Part shown: positions 44,275 through 53,053 of the stretch, piece after piece | Position numbering within the stretch: position 1 is the stretch's first letter | Layout of the letters: each line of letters starts with the position of its first letter | NCBI RefSeq assembly: GCF_000337375.1 | Contig: NZ_AOJG01000028.1 | Location: forward strand, 1 to 64,000 | Origin: Halorubrum lipolyticum DSM 21995 | GTDB lineage: Archaea > Halobacteriota > Halobacteria > Halobacteriales > Haloferacaceae | Length of the DNA stretch: 64,000 nucleotides | Direction: 5' to 3' | Translations under genes and position numbers: made by a program | Notes under the pieces: generated by a model | What the model saw: the letters and a program-made list of their open reading frames with translations, nothing else | Database searches by the model: none | What the model was told of the DNA's origin: nothing

Positions 44275-46293
44275 CTAGCCGAACTCGATGTCGGGGAAGA
44301 CCTCGTTATACATGTCGATGATGAATATCTTCTTGCGCCAGATGATCTCCTCGTTGTCTCGGTGGTCCATCTCGTCCGCGACGATGAGGTTCAGCAGCAC
44401 CCAGCAGTTGTAGAGCAGCAGGCACAGCGTGAAGAAGAACCGCCGGACGCCGAGGCACCGACTCCGTGGGTTCGCCAAGAAGTTCTGCTTGATGTCGCGG
44501 AACGCCGTCTCGATGCTCCACCGCTTCCGGTAGAGCTGGCCGACGCCGAACGCAGTCGTTTCAGCGCGTCGCGGCCCGGTGCCGCTCGGATGGAGCCCAC
44601 GAGCCTCTACGTCCAAGCTCGTGATGAACGCCGCGTACTCCACTTCAGTCCCGTCGTCTTCATCCTCGTCGTCCTCTTCGTTGGGTGCGTTCATCCCCGG
44701 CAACGTGGTCTGTGATGACCCGTCGTTCGTCTCGCCCTGCTTCCGCTTCTCGCCCTTCTTCGTGACCGAGCGCGTGATCTTCTCCAAGGCGAGCAGCGTC
44801 GTCTTGTGCATCGTGTGGTCGGCACCCTCTATCTCGTAGTCTGTCCAATCGGCGCGGCCTTCGGCTCCCTCGGCGAGAAACTCCTTGACTGCGCCGCGGG
44901 TCTTCCGCTTCTTGATGACGTAGTCAAGGCCGCAGTGCGTGATGTACGAGCATATCTTTTGCGTTCCGTATTCGCTGTCTGCGTACACGTTGTTCACGTT
45001 CACGAGGCTGCGAGCGCGGTCGATGAGGTAGCGCACGCACTGGTACTGCTCGTCGTCCTTCACCTTCGAGACTGACGCCAGGACGATGGCGCGACCGCGG
45101 TAGATGGCGGTGAGCGTGATGTCCTCGTACGCGTAGCCAGTCTCGTACTTCGGGTAGCGGTGGAGGACGCCGTCGGGCTCCTCGACGTTGGTGTCGTTGC
45201 GGTTGTGGTACTCGCGGGCTGTCCCGTCGATACAGATGTCAACAGGCCGGTCCAGCATCCCGCGCTCTCTCAGCATCTCCACCTGCTTGTCGATCCCGTG
45301 CTCCGTGCGCTTGTGCCACGACTCACCTTCGCCGAAGTCGCGGTCCTCGGGGTTGACCGACCAGTCGTAGGAGGTCTCGCCCGGAACCAGTGCGTTGTTG
45401 CGTGCGTAGTTGAGTTCGGCGAGCTTTCGAGAGTAGTTTCGGAGCGGCTTCGCCAGTGCCTCTGAGCACATGTAATCGTCGTCGGTGACGCGGTGCTCGG
45501 ACACGTACACGTCTCTGCCGCCGGTCACCGATTCGTTGCGCCGGCTCGTGAATGTCGCCTGCTCGGTCAGCTTGTCGGCGTCGATTCTCTTGTTCGGCCC
45601 GCGCCCGTAGTCGATAACGTCGTTGAAGAGCTCGCGGTACTCCTTGAACACGCGGTCGCGCGTCTGTTGCTCGATCCGGTGCTCGTCCGGAATTTCTGTG
45701 TCTTCCTCGGGTTCCGTCGGCAGGAACTCGTGTATCTGTTCGTCGATGTCCTCGACGAGGTTGAAGTCGTGGCCCTTCAGCTTCGCAGCGATGCGAGCAG
45801 CTGCGAATCGGACATGCTCACGGAAGGTCGATCGGTATCGCTCCCACCATTGCGTGGAGAACGTCGTGCGGTTGGGTACTTTGCCGTCCTCGAACCCGAA
45901 TCCGGAAGCAATCTCGGGGTTCTGTTCAAGATACCACTGAAGGGAGTCGAATCCGCTGATGTCGTCCGAGATCATCTTGAGAATGTATGCCCGTATCATC
46001 GCCATCCCGTTGAACGAGGAGTTGATAAGATCGTCTTGCGGGACAACGTCAACGACCTCGTACTGAAGCTGGTCGGCGATTGAATCCCGATTCGCGTAGG
46101 ACTCCGCACGCGCTTGCTCGATGGCTTCTATTAGCTCCGCGGACTTCCCAGAGTAGTCATCTGGTTCGGAGAGCGCAGCGGAAAGCTGGTTTTGACGGGT
46201 ATTTGAGACGTGCTCAGAGATATCCGCAGTCGTGTACGGCCCACCCGAATCCTCCAAGACAGGAAGGGCGTCGTCGGGTAGGTGATCGGTCAT
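44275..46293 (-). CDS. IS4-like DDE transposase (672 aa)
   Basis: The protein is a long haloarchaeal DDE transposase. The catalytic residues are visible: first Asp in DICIDGTAREYH (about 350), second Asp in NVYADSEYGTQ (about 434), and Glu in KRWSIETAFRDIKQNF (about 598) with the Tyr/Arg-type context of IS4 elements. An N-terminal helical region (1-260) binds DNA; an acidic stretch EEDDEDEDDG lies before the C-terminal part. No frameshift is seen, so the gene looks intact. I could not find matching terminal repeats near 44200 and 46320, so the element borders are not set. Confidence 0.88.
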   Translation of the reverse strand: MTDHLPDDALPVLEDSGGPYTTADISEHVSNTRQNQLSAALSEPDDYSGKSAELIEAIEQARAESYANRDSIADQLQYEVVDVVPQDDLINSSFNGMAMIRAYILKMISDDISGFDSLQWYLEQNPEIASGFGFEDGKVPNRTTFSTQWWERYRSTFREHVRFAAARIAAKLKGHDFNLVEDIDEQIHEFLPTEPEEDTEIPDEHRIEQQTRDRVFKEYRELFNDVIDYGRGPNKRIDADKLTEQATFTSRRNESVTGGRDVYVSEHRVTDDDYMCSEALAKPLRNYSRKLAELNYARNNALVPGETSYDWSVNPEDRDFGEGESWHKRTEHGIDKQVEMLRERGMLDRPVDICIDGTAREYHNRNDTNVEEPDGVLHRYPKYETGYAYEDITLTAIYRGRAIVLASVSKVKDDEQYQCVRYLIDRARSLVNVNNVYADSEYGTQKICSYITHCGLDYVIKKRKTRGAVKEFLAEGAEGRADWTDYEIEGADHTMHKTTLLALEKITRSVTKKGEKRKQGETNDGSSQTTLPGMNAPNEEDDEDEDDGTEVEYAAFITSLDVEARGLHPSGTGPRRAETTAFGVGQLYRKRWSIETAFRDIKQNFLANPRSRCLGVRRFFFTLCLLLYNCWVLLNLIVADEMDHRDNEEIIWRKKIFIIDMYNEVFPDIEFG

Positions 46294-46325
46294 ACATCAG
46301 ATCAGCGCTTCTTAACTTATAAAAT

Positions 46326-46392
46326 AACGGCTCTGTTGAAATCCTCGGTAGGTGATATATTCTGACCCGGTTGCGGTCAATACAGGGGACTC
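46326..46392. mobile_element. IS-like end next to the transposase
   Basis: CGGCTCTGTTGAAATCCTCGG followed by GCGGTCAATACAGGGGACTC (quoted in parts of 20 bases or fewer) repeats, inverted, the end at 32862-32924. It is a relic of an insertion element, about 30 bases beyond the start of the IS4-like transposase, which may have inserted beside or into it. Confidence 0.5.
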
Positions 46393-46428
46393 ATACACCA
46401 GATTAGACGAAGTATTTTGTTATCAGAG

Positions 46429-46608
46429 CTATTGTTTGATGGGTGAGATGATGAAGAACGCGAACCCCAGTCCGATACCACTCCCAATCGTGCGATGAAA
46501 TTCAACTGGGCCAGAAAAGAATAATACTTGAACGAAGAGTGAGGCTAAAGCTTCAACAAAGAATCCAAAAAGAGCATTCTGGCGAGAAGACAACTGGTAG
46601 TTATTCAT
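46429..46608 (-). CDS. Tiny two-helix membrane protein (59 aa), possible immunity protein
   Basis: Reverse translation from the ATG at 46606-46608 gives 59 residues: a Ser/Arg-rich start (NNYQLSSRQN), a hydrophobic segment ALFGFFVEALASLFVQVLFF (residues 12-31), a polar turn with PVEFHRTIGS, and a second hydrophobic segment GIGLGFAFFIISPIK. It is AT-richer than the chromosome average and sits in the same orientation as the next small membrane protein and the Tat-exported protein. By analogy with bacteriocin loci it could be an immunity protein; the sequence gives only the membrane prediction. Confidence 0.5.
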   Translation of the reverse strand: MNNYQLSSRQNALFGFFVEALASLFVQVLFFSGPVEFHRTIGSGIGLGFAFFIISPIKQ

Positions 46609-46791
46609 ATTTGAATTTAAATAGTATCAAGTGGTAAACATTTACCTCCGGTTTTAATTTTTAATCCGCCCCTCAATACGCAGCCTTCAGCGACTGGATG
46701 TTCTAGGTGAAAATATGTCTGAAAATAGGATTTCAACAGGGCACTTTGTAAAATTCGGAGTGCTTGATCGATGTCTATCAACGCTCTCTCG

Positions 46792-47034
46792 TTACAGCCC
46801 AACCTTTCGGAGCGGATACCACATTATAAACGGGAGTGACACGCCGACAATGATGATCAAGAGAAACATTACCGAGTCAGAGACCCCAAGAGCATCTTGA
46901 CCGAGTGTCACAACTACCGCATTCACAGCAAGGATAGCGAGTCCGATCAGGCCGTATCCTATGATACGGTTGTCAAAATCACCACCTGACTCCCGATACT
47001 CTCTCTTGTAGTCTTCGACTAATCGTCCAATCAT
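46792..47034 (-). CDS. Small two-helix membrane protein (80 aa)
   Basis: The 80-residue protein has a charged N-terminus (GRLVEDYKREYRESGGDFDNR) and two membrane segments, IIGYGLIGLAILAVNAVVVTL and VMFLLIIIVGVSLPFIMWYPL, separated by GQDALGVSDS, with a basic end (RKVGL). It starts 44 bases after the stop of the Tat-exported protein, in the same direction, so co-transcription is likely. No family recognised. It could protect the membrane from the exported protein, or be an unrelated membrane protein. Confidence 0.6.
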   Translation of the reverse strand: MIGRLVEDYKREYRESGGDFDNRIIGYGLIGLAILAVNAVVVTLGQDALGVSDSVMFLLIIIVGVSLPFIMWYPLRKVGL

Positions 47035-47078
47035 TGGATCAATTTTCTCACAAAATATAATAAGTTTTCTGGCCCGCT

Positions 47079-48059
47079 CTACGAGCTGATCGTTACAACC
47101 TCTTCATATCCGACCGGTGGTGGGGACGCATCTTCAAGATGGAGAAGCGGCGGGTCCGAACCGTAGGTGAGCATGTCTGTATCTTCATCCATCCAGATAC
47201 CACTCACTAGTGGTTGGATCGCAGCCTCACAGACCCCAAAGGCACATTTGTCGATATCACGGTAAGCCGATGTAATGTTTGTCGTGTCTTTGAGCTCATC
47301 AATTGCGAACCCCACGAGTCCTCCAAGGACTGAGCCGAGTGCGGCACCCGGAATAGAAGCAGCCAGTCCTCCGAGAATAGCTCCTAAAGCGGACGTAATA
47401 ACCTCAGTTGTTAGGTCACCGAGAACCTTCTCGTAATCAATTGAAGCGCCAAGTTGGCGGTGGGGGTTTTGGTCAGTGACTGTGGTGTCACACGCTGTTC
47501 CATCTGGGCTGTCAATAAAGTACGCGCCAACTCTGTTGATCGAATCTTTTGCCCCTGCCGCAATTTCTTCAAGAATGTCTCGTAGTAGAGACTTCTGCTG
47601 TGTAGAGATGCCCGACGGATCCGTTGCTTCTCGGATGGGACCCCAGATATCTGTATATTCGTTTTCATCTGACTTTACATTCACGCCCTGAGTACTCGCT
47701 TCCTGTTCGTTCTGATCGTCGAAAATAGAGGCTTCCACCTGACTGACTATGTCCTTAGAGACGGCAAGAACGTCACCACTATCCGACTGATGTGAATGGG
47801 AATCGATCGAATCTGCTGATTGAATTGACCGAACGAACGCCGTAGCGTCGGTTTCTCCCGTTTCCGTGTTGCGAGCGACCGCAATGGAGTATACCTTGTC
47901 ATCCTCAACCGTGCGATCAACACGAACTTCGACGTCAGCTTGGGACTGATCTTGGCTTGCTTTCTGCTTAGACGCAGCAGTAGTTCCTGACAGAGCGGAG
48001 AACCCTGCGGTAGCACCAACGATTCGACCGAATCTTCTGCGATTGATCGGATTAACCAC
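47079..48059 (-). CDS. Tat-exported protein with glycine-rich hydrophobic segment, halocin-like
   Basis: The 326-residue protein (GTG start) has a twin-arginine signal, NRRRFGRIVGATAGFSAL (residues 6-23), with a cleavage-like TTAASK. A variable acidic part (35-200) follows, then a 40-residue glycine/alanine-rich hydrophobic hairpin (about 214-253: ALGAILGGLAASIPGAALGS plus VLGGLVGFAI), three cysteines (190, 272, 277; CAFGVC) and an acidic tail. GxxxG hairpins of this type occur in pore-forming bacteriocins and toxins. Together with the adjacent small membrane proteins this suggests a halocin-type secreted toxin; no sequence match to halocin C8 or H4 was recognised by eye. Confidence 0.5.
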   Translation of the reverse strand: MVNPINRRRFGRIVGATAGFSALSGTTAASKQKASQDQSQADVEVRVDRTVEDDKVYSIAVARNTETGETDATAFVRSIQSADSIDSHSHQSDSGDVLAVSKDIVSQVEASIFDDQNEQEASTQGVNVKSDENEYTDIWGPIREATDPSGISTQQKSLLRDILEEIAAGAKDSINRVGAYFIDSPDGTACDTTVTDQNPHRQLGASIDYEKVLGDLTTEVITSALGAILGGLAASIPGAALGSVLGGLVGFAIDELKDTTNITSAYRDIDKCAFGVCEAAIQPLVSGIWMDEDTDMLTYGSDPPLLHLEDASPPPVGYEEVVTISS

Positions 48060-48261
48060 AGATTAAATCTATCGCCATTTGTATTCATGCCATTGGTTCG
48101 GAAAAATACGAAGTAATCGACTTTTAACGAGAAGTAACTACCCCCTACTACACTCTCGCGTTTTATCCAAATTTCATTTCGGCTCAAAGTAGTTGTAATC
48201 AAGAATACAGTGACCCGCCTCAGCATACCTTACGTCTCTAGTAGTTTGTAGGAAAGTCTTA

Positions 48262-48280
48262 AGTTAAATAACACTTAACT
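48262..48280. promoter_or_regulatory. Inverted repeat around the regulator promoter
   Basis: AGTTAA and TTAACT flank ATAACAC; the dyad lies 12-31 bases before the ATG of the divergent regulator and overlaps its AT-rich TATA region (GTTAAATAA). It is a good candidate operator for autoregulation or for control of the exported-protein gene. Confidence 0.5.
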
Positions 48281-48292
48281 GTAAATGAAGCC

Positions 48293-49111
48293 ATGTCGAG
48301 CCCCGCCACCGATGAACTCGCCACTATCCTCCTCAAGCGCTATGAGTGTCTCAACGCACTCGTCAACCATCCCCAAGCCAAACCCGAACTCGTTGACACA
48401 CTCAATATGCCTCGTTCAACTCTTGATGATGTCGTTCGTGAACTTGAACGGGCTGATCTCGTTGAATACGGAGATGGAGACTGGTATCCAACACAGTCAG
48501 GCCGGTTAGCCTGCTGCGCACACCGCGACTACCTCGACCGACTCAACAGCCTCAAAAATATTTCATCAATGATTGATTCCGTGGGCACTGGTGAGAAGGT
48601 CAGTTGGGCGTTCATCAACGGTGCGGACACCTACGAAAACCACTCAAGTGTTCAGGACGCCGTGATGACTGAGCTCCTAGACTTTGCCGAAGTAGCCACT
48701 GAGATTCGTGTTGTAACACCGAATATTGTTTCTGGGTATGCTGACAATTTCTACCAAAGCGGGATTTCAGGGCAAGATACCACGTTCGAGATAATCATTC
48801 CTCCAGAGATCCATACCTGGTTTCAATCAACGCATCCGTCAGCAGCGAAGAATATACTTAACGATCCGAATATAGACATTTTACAGACTTCCATCCCATT
48901 CTCATTCGGGCTTTCAATATTTGACCACGACCACGCAGGAATCACAATCTTCACTGAACATGGGATAGCTGGTCTGCTTGTCAACGATACCGACGACGCA
49001 CTCGCCTGGGCGGAGGAACAGTACAAGCGTGTGAAACGGGATGCAGAGCCCCTCTTTCTGCGCGGAGCGTCTACCAACACCCAATTAGATAGCTCAACAA
49101 GTCAGTTCTGA
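48293..49111 (+). CDS. HTH regulator with FilR1-like domain
   Basis: The 272-residue protein opens with a winged helix (residues 8-75: ILLKRYECLNALVNHPQAKPELVDTLNMPRSTLDDVVRELERADLVEYGDGDWYPTQSG; recognition helix RSTLDDVVREL). The C-terminal domain (about 100-255) resembles the FilR1/DUF1724-type domain: VTPNIVSGYADNFYQ, IIIPPEIHTWF, FSFGLSIFDHDHAGITIFTEHGIAGLLVNDTDDALAWAEEQY (parts). It is divergent from the Tat-exported protein gene with a 233-base shared region and likely controls it. Confidence 0.8.
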   Translation: MSSPATDELATILLKRYECLNALVNHPQAKPELVDTLNMPRSTLDDVVRELERADLVEYGDGDWYPTQSGRLACCAHRDYLDRLNSLKNISSMIDSVGTGEKVSWAFINGADTYENHSSVQDAVMTELLDFAEVATEIRVVTPNIVSGYADNFYQSGISGQDTTFEIIIPPEIHTWFQSTHPSAAKNILNDPNIDILQTSIPFSFGLSIFDHDHAGITIFTEHGIAGLLVNDTDDALAWAEEQYKRVKRDAEPLFLRGASTNTQLDSSTSQF

Positions 49112-49141
49112 TCTGAATATTGTAGGAAATATACTCTTTAC

Positions 49142-49417
49142 TCATATCGCAACGGGCGCAGATCGTCCACACCCCGTACAAGCACGGTGGATTATTGAGC
49201 TATCCCAGTGTTCATAGAGTGTCAAGAAGATCAGTTCGTCAAGTACGCCACGGAAGGTTATGTCCTTCCGCACTGTGGGACAGATCAGAACAACGTGCTG
49301 GGGAAGTGTATAGCGATGTTTGGAGATCTTTGAGGAGTATCGAGAAACGGATCGGCGGGCCAAATGGCTCGCCTTCTCAGTAAACCGGAGAATCTGCGAT
49401 TTCGGGAGGGCCTTCAT
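49142..49417 (-). pseudogene. N-terminal fragment of an IS5-like transposase
   Basis: The fragment (91 aa) reads LPKSQILRFTEKASHLARRSVSRYSSKISKHRYTLPQHVVLI (pieces: LPKSQILRFTEKA, HRYTLPQHVVL, GVLDELI), the N-terminal pattern of haloarchaeal IS5-type transposases, and then goes out of frame. Ends are visible upstream at 49494-49545 (CTGTTGAATCC, TCTCATCTGAAACAGC). It is a dead remnant. Confidence 0.65.
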
Positions 49418-49493
49418 TTCGTGGAATTACAGGTCGAATATGTAACTCTCTGAGGATATTGATCATCTAGAGTCAGTAGTCACGAAAATTTGA

Positions 49494-49545
49494 CCCTGTT
49501 GAATCCTCTTTTTTGGACAGATTCTCATCTGAAACAGCCGTTCGA
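49494..49545. mobile_element. IS end of the truncated IS5-like element
   Basis: CTGTTGAATCCTC, a T-rich run and TTCTCATCTGAAACAGC repeat the end type at 32287-32335 with several mismatches. It marks the upstream end of the remnant transposase on the minus strand. Confidence 0.5.
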
Positions 49546-49724
49546 TGAGAGATGCTAATTCAGTACTGGGAATCATCATTTCACCGTGTCATTTCCGCCG
49601 AATCCAATATTAATATCAATTTCCCCGTCTATCTGCTGTTCATCGCGGCCAACACAGTCCATAGTCGCCGTGAGCGTCTGTACCTCGGTTCTATCGAGAA
49701 ACAGGGAAACACACCTCCAAGCCT

Positions 49725-49953
49725 TGGTTCAGGTAGACGTCCTCAAATTGCTGCTCGTTGAGTCCCCGCTGCTCGGCCATCGCGTCGAAGAGGTCTATCA
49801 ACGCCTCGCGGGCTTCGTCTTCGAGCTCGGCCAGTTTGTCGTCCTCGATTTATTCCCGACGATACACAGATTCGTGTGCACATCGTTCACGAGCCTGAAC
49901 GCGTGTCTCGTCGGGTACTCCGTCGGGTGAAGTTGCTGAATACCTTCTGCCAT
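49725..49953 (-). pseudogene. Frameshifted gene remnant of unknown type
   Basis: From the ATG at 49951-49953 the frame reads MAEGIQQLHPTEYPTRHAF then RLVNDVHTNLCIVGN, after which the natural continuation lies in another frame (IEDDKLAELEDEAREAL, LFDAMAEQRGLNEQQFEDVYL). A single-base shift near 49848 explains this. The acidic helical protein is not recognised. Confidence 0.5.
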
Positions 49954-49996
49954 CACATTCTTACCCACATGATCAAGAACTGTGGTTCTTCGCCGC

Positions 49997-50246
49997 ATGG
50001 ACAACGATAAGATGGCCGAGACAGCAATTATCGAACGTGCTGCGCCCCCGAGACCCACCCGAACCAGACGAAGCCCTCGATGGGATGGTCGTCAACCGCT
50101 GCTAGGTCGTCGCCGATCTCGTTGTGGAGTTCGAGGACGACTACGACCCGTCGCGCGGGACCGTGCGGAATCTGTTAGAATGCCTCGTTGAAGAGCAGTC
50201 GGTCGAACGCGTGAAGCACGCGAACGGTACAGTGACGTATCGGTGA
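49997..50246 (+). pseudogene. Broken winged-HTH protein
   Basis: The sequence reads MDNDKMAETAIIERA, then shifts frame near 50040 (PPRDPPEPDEALDGMVVNR), hits a TAG at 50113-50115, and continues VVADLVVEFEDDYDPSRGTVRNLLECLVEE up to HANGTVTYR. The later part has a helix-turn-helix with YDPSRGTVRNLLE as recognition helix. One frameshift and one stop mark it as a pseudogene. It faces away from the remnant at 49725-49953. Confidence 0.6.
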
Positions 50247-50439
50247 GTAGAGTAGTTCTCTCGATCACCAGCTCGTCCGAGGTCGCAGTAACACCGTATT
50301 AATTCCGCTACTGCGAGTCACCAAGAATCATCGTTTGAGGTACTAGATATTAACCTTCGGGAGAAACCGGAGGTCGCGTTAAGTTAGAGGATGAGGCGGA
50401 CGAGTTTTGAGTGTCTATGGCAGAATTCGACCGTCTCAA

Positions 50440-50724
50440 CAACAGACGACGCGATGGTTTCTGACTGAGCTACACCGGCGCTACCAGCTCAATGATGTGG
50501 ATTCCTCGTCGATGACGCAGACTATCTCGGATCAGTTCTCGCTGAAGACGGCTATCGATTTCAAGTCATTCAACATGGAAATCGGAATGCCATTGAACGT
50601 GTCTTTTGAGAAATAGAACGACGAACATCATCGTTTACAGATGCTTTTAGCCATGTTGCGCTAGAGACAGCTCAAAATTGGCTTGAAGCCGTCGCAGTCT
50701 ACCACAATTCACGTCAAACTTAAC
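50440..50724 (+). pseudogene. C-terminal remnant of an IS6-type transposase
   Basis: Reading first in one frame (WFLTELHRRYQLNDVD), then after a lost base near 50503 in another (FLVDDADYLGSVLAEDGYRF, HGNRNAIERVF), then through TGA in place of Trp, and on to EIERRTSSFTDAFSHVALE and AVAVYHNSRQT before TAA at 50722-50724. The DDADYL Asp and the RNAIERVFWEIERRT pattern with its Glu are hallmarks of IS6 DDE transposases. One frameshift and one stop show it is dead. Confidence 0.72.
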
Positions 50725-50867
50725 ACGACCAACATGAGCAGGGACGCCAGCCCTGCTACCACCGGCCCCGCGAACTCCTTGATGACCACGACGATGATGA
50801 AGACGCCGACCGGCCTCCACGATATTCAGTGGAGGAGCCTGGGGGCCTACTCGTGTGACTCCTCCAG

Positions 50868-52097
50868 CTACTCGTAGGCCTCGGAGATGATCCCAACGAG
50901 GTCATACCGACAAACGAAGTCGGTTGCCTCAGTCGCGTGGATCCAATTCCAGTCGAGGAACTGATCGTGGATATCCTCGACAAACCACCGGTACTGTTTC
51001 TCTTTCGGGAACAACTCCAAGAGCGTCTCCGGCGGCAGGCCGTTGAGTACGGGCCACGTCAACAGTAGGACAGCCTCAGAGTCACCAACCTGGGTGTTGT
51101 TCGTCTTCGGGGCCGTAGTCGAGTAGGTGAAACAGCAGATGATCACCGCTCGAGTTCCTGCCCGTCCTGAAGGTGATTCCGTGGACGACGGCGAGTAGGG
51201 TACCAGATCGACCCCCAGCGGGTCGACGTCGCTGAGCTCTTCCAACAGATCGGAGTTCGAGTTGTTGGGGAACGGTGACGGATCTTCCTTACTCGCACGT
51301 GCCGAGGGCACTATTTGCAGCTCATGGGTACCCCGGCTGGGCCTCCACCGAACAGCGTTCGTCTTGGGGTACTTCCGGATATCGAGTCCGGCCTGCTTGG
51401 CGTTTTGATAGAACTCCTTTTGCGTGGACAGCCAGACAATCCGGTCACTCCCATCGTCGACTGTGACGGCGACGTCTCCGTCGAGCTCGGGCAGGTCGCT
51501 TGTCGCGAGATCTCCGAAGTAAATCTCGTCACCCTCACCCAGCTTCGTGAGCGGGACGCCCGTGGAGGTCCCCGGAACTGGCCTGTCTTCGTCTTCCTCA
51601 CTGGAGGCCTCGACGAGCGGCTCCGGTAGCGGAAGATGCGTGTCGGAGCCGTTGTCACGGAGGGTGGCGACGCCCACGAACCCGGTCAGGCCCTCGTCGT
51701 CATCGGGGCCACCGCCTTCGGAGTCAAAGTCGGAGGCGATCTCCTGGTAGGAACGGTCATCCCCCACTTCATCTGACTCCTCCAGGCCACGTTGGATCTC
51801 AGCACTTAATTCGTCCTCGGCAGATGTGCTCTCGGACCCCTCATCCTCTTGGGCCACCACAGCCGCCGCTCGTTCGATGTTCTGTTGGAACGACTCCTTC
51901 GCTTTGGGGCGCGATCCTTCCTTTTCGGCCGGTTTGCCTGTCGTTGTGAATGCCTTACTACTGTCGGCGTCGCTCCTCTTCGCCTGTCGGTGCCCATCCG
52001 AGGAACCGGCACCTCTCGGTGTCTCACCTCCCTCTTGGTCGGTCCCCCGACCGCGATGGTTGTCACTACTGTCTGAGTCTCGCTCCTCGCCGGACAT
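50868..52097 (-). CDS. Large acidic, partly disordered protein divergent from the ESCRT-like cluster
   Basis: The 409-residue protein (ATG at 52095-52097) begins with about 190 low-complexity acidic and Ser-rich residues (MSGEERDSDSSDNHRGRG..., SYQEIASDFDSEGGG), followed by a folded middle (KLGEGDEIYFGDLATSDLPELDGDVAVTVDDGSDRIVW; parts) and a C-terminal part rich in Trp/Tyr/Phe (YRWFVEDIHDQFLDWNWIHATEATDFVC). I recognise no family. It is transcribed divergently from the ESCRT-III-like gene across 107 bases, so it could belong to the same system. No membrane segment is seen. Confidence 0.6.
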   Translation of the reverse strand: MSGEERDSDSSDNHRGRGTDQEGGETPRGAGSSDGHRQAKRSDADSSKAFTTTGKPAEKEGSRPKAKESFQQNIERAAAVVAQEDEGSESTSAEDELSAEIQRGLEESDEVGDDRSYQEIASDFDSEGGGPDDDEGLTGFVGVATLRDNGSDTHLPLPEPLVEASSEEDEDRPVPGTSTGVPLTKLGEGDEIYFGDLATSDLPELDGDVAVTVDDGSDRIVWLSTQKEFYQNAKQAGLDIRKYPKTNAVRWRPSRGTHELQIVPSARASKEDPSPFPNNSNSDLLEELSDVDPLGVDLVPYSPSSTESPSGRAGTRAVIICCFTYSTTAPKTNNTQVGDSEAVLLLTWPVLNGLPPETLLELFPKEKQYRWFVEDIHDQFLDWNWIHATEATDFVCRYDLVGIISEAYE

Positions 52098-52204
52098 GTT
52101 CGCAAATAATAATGTTGTCAGACAATACTTAATTCTTTGGTAGGTCTTGCCGAGTCCCAAGGTGACCGATGAGGAGAGAGGGTGGGGTATGTTTTGGGTC
52201 GTAT

Positions 52205-53053
52205 ATGGGCTGGTCAGAGTGGAGGGATCGCGTCGCCCAAGCCATCGCTTCGGGCGATGTGACGACAGATACAGCCGATTCAGACGACGGTGGGAGCGGT
52301 TCCAGCAGCGCCAGCACCACCGTCGTCTCCGAACTGGCTGGGACGCGAGATTCCCATCACAACGATCCGACTTCCCCTGGGGAATGCTCGCTTCGGGAGA
52401 TTAAGAAACAGATTATCATCTTCGATCAGAAAATCGACAGGATATCCAACAAACTCGGCGAACACGAGCAAGCGTATCGGCGAGAACTCGCGCAGGGGGC
52501 CGAGGCGGATGATGCGACACAGCAGGTGCACGTCGTCAAGGCCGTCGTCCAGCGAAATCGGTATCAGCTCGCCCACCTCCGTCGACTGCAGTTGCTGAAG
52601 AATCGAATGCTCTGGGAGACGGCGAAGGCCCAGCGCGAGCTGTCCGAGGACTTCAGCAAACACGGGTTCGAAGCCCCCATCTCGGCGTCGGGGAACATCG
52701 AGTTCGACATCGAAGAGTTCCAGCAGAAGATCGACGAGGTCAACGCGGAACTCCGGTACCAACTCGAGGAGATCGAGACTGCGGTACAGTCGAGCGGCCG
52801 TGGTGTCGACTCAGTCGTCGATTCCAACACGCCGGAGTACAGGTTGATGAACGAGATCGCCACCGGCGAACGGAATCCCGAGAGTGTCACCATCGACGTG
52901 GAGGGGGCGGCCGATGCGGGGACGGCGTCGCAGGATATTCCGGGTGGTACCGGCGGAATGAACGACTTTCAGGAGGAAGTTGGGATGTTTGAATCGCTCG
53001 AAAAACTGCACAGTCGCGTCGATCAACAAACCCCAGTCACCGATGACCACTGA
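52205..53053 (+). CDS. ESCRT-III/PspA-like coiled-coil protein 1
   Basis: The 282-residue protein starts with a short amphipathic stretch (MGWSEWRDRVAQAIASG) and a disordered Ser/Asp linker (20-62). A long helical hairpin (about 64-155) follows: IKKQIIIFDQKIDRISNKLG, then QQVHVVKAVVQRNRYQLAHL, RLQLLKNRMLWETAKAQREL; basic residues line it as in the alpha1-alpha2 hairpin of ESCRT-III. A second acidic helix is at 168-195 (DIEEFQQKIDEVNAELRYQL) and the motif EYRLMNEIATGE at 211-222. The paralogue at 58312 aligns along this whole length. The gene's last bases overlap the AAA ATPase start. By topology it would polymerise on membranes and be remodelled by the ATPase. The ATG at 52205 fits the amphipathic start. 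Confidence 0.6.
   Translation: MGWSEWRDRVAQAIASGDVTTDTADSDDGGSGSSSASTTVVSELAGTRDSHHNDPTSPGECSLREIKKQIIIFDQKIDRISNKLGEHEQAYRRELAQGAEADDATQQVHVVKAVVQRNRYQLAHLRRLQLLKNRMLWETAKAQRELSEDFSKHGFEAPISASGNIEFDIEEFQQKIDEVNAELRYQLEEIETAVQSSGRGVDSVVDSNTPEYRLMNEIATGERNPESVTIDVEGAADAGTASQDIPGGTGGMNDFQEEVGMFESLEKLHSRVDQQTPVTDDH

Noticed and set aside
46617-46802. Short minus-strand ORF of 61 residues
   Set aside because: Low complexity and no start context; it overlaps the region between two better small genes.
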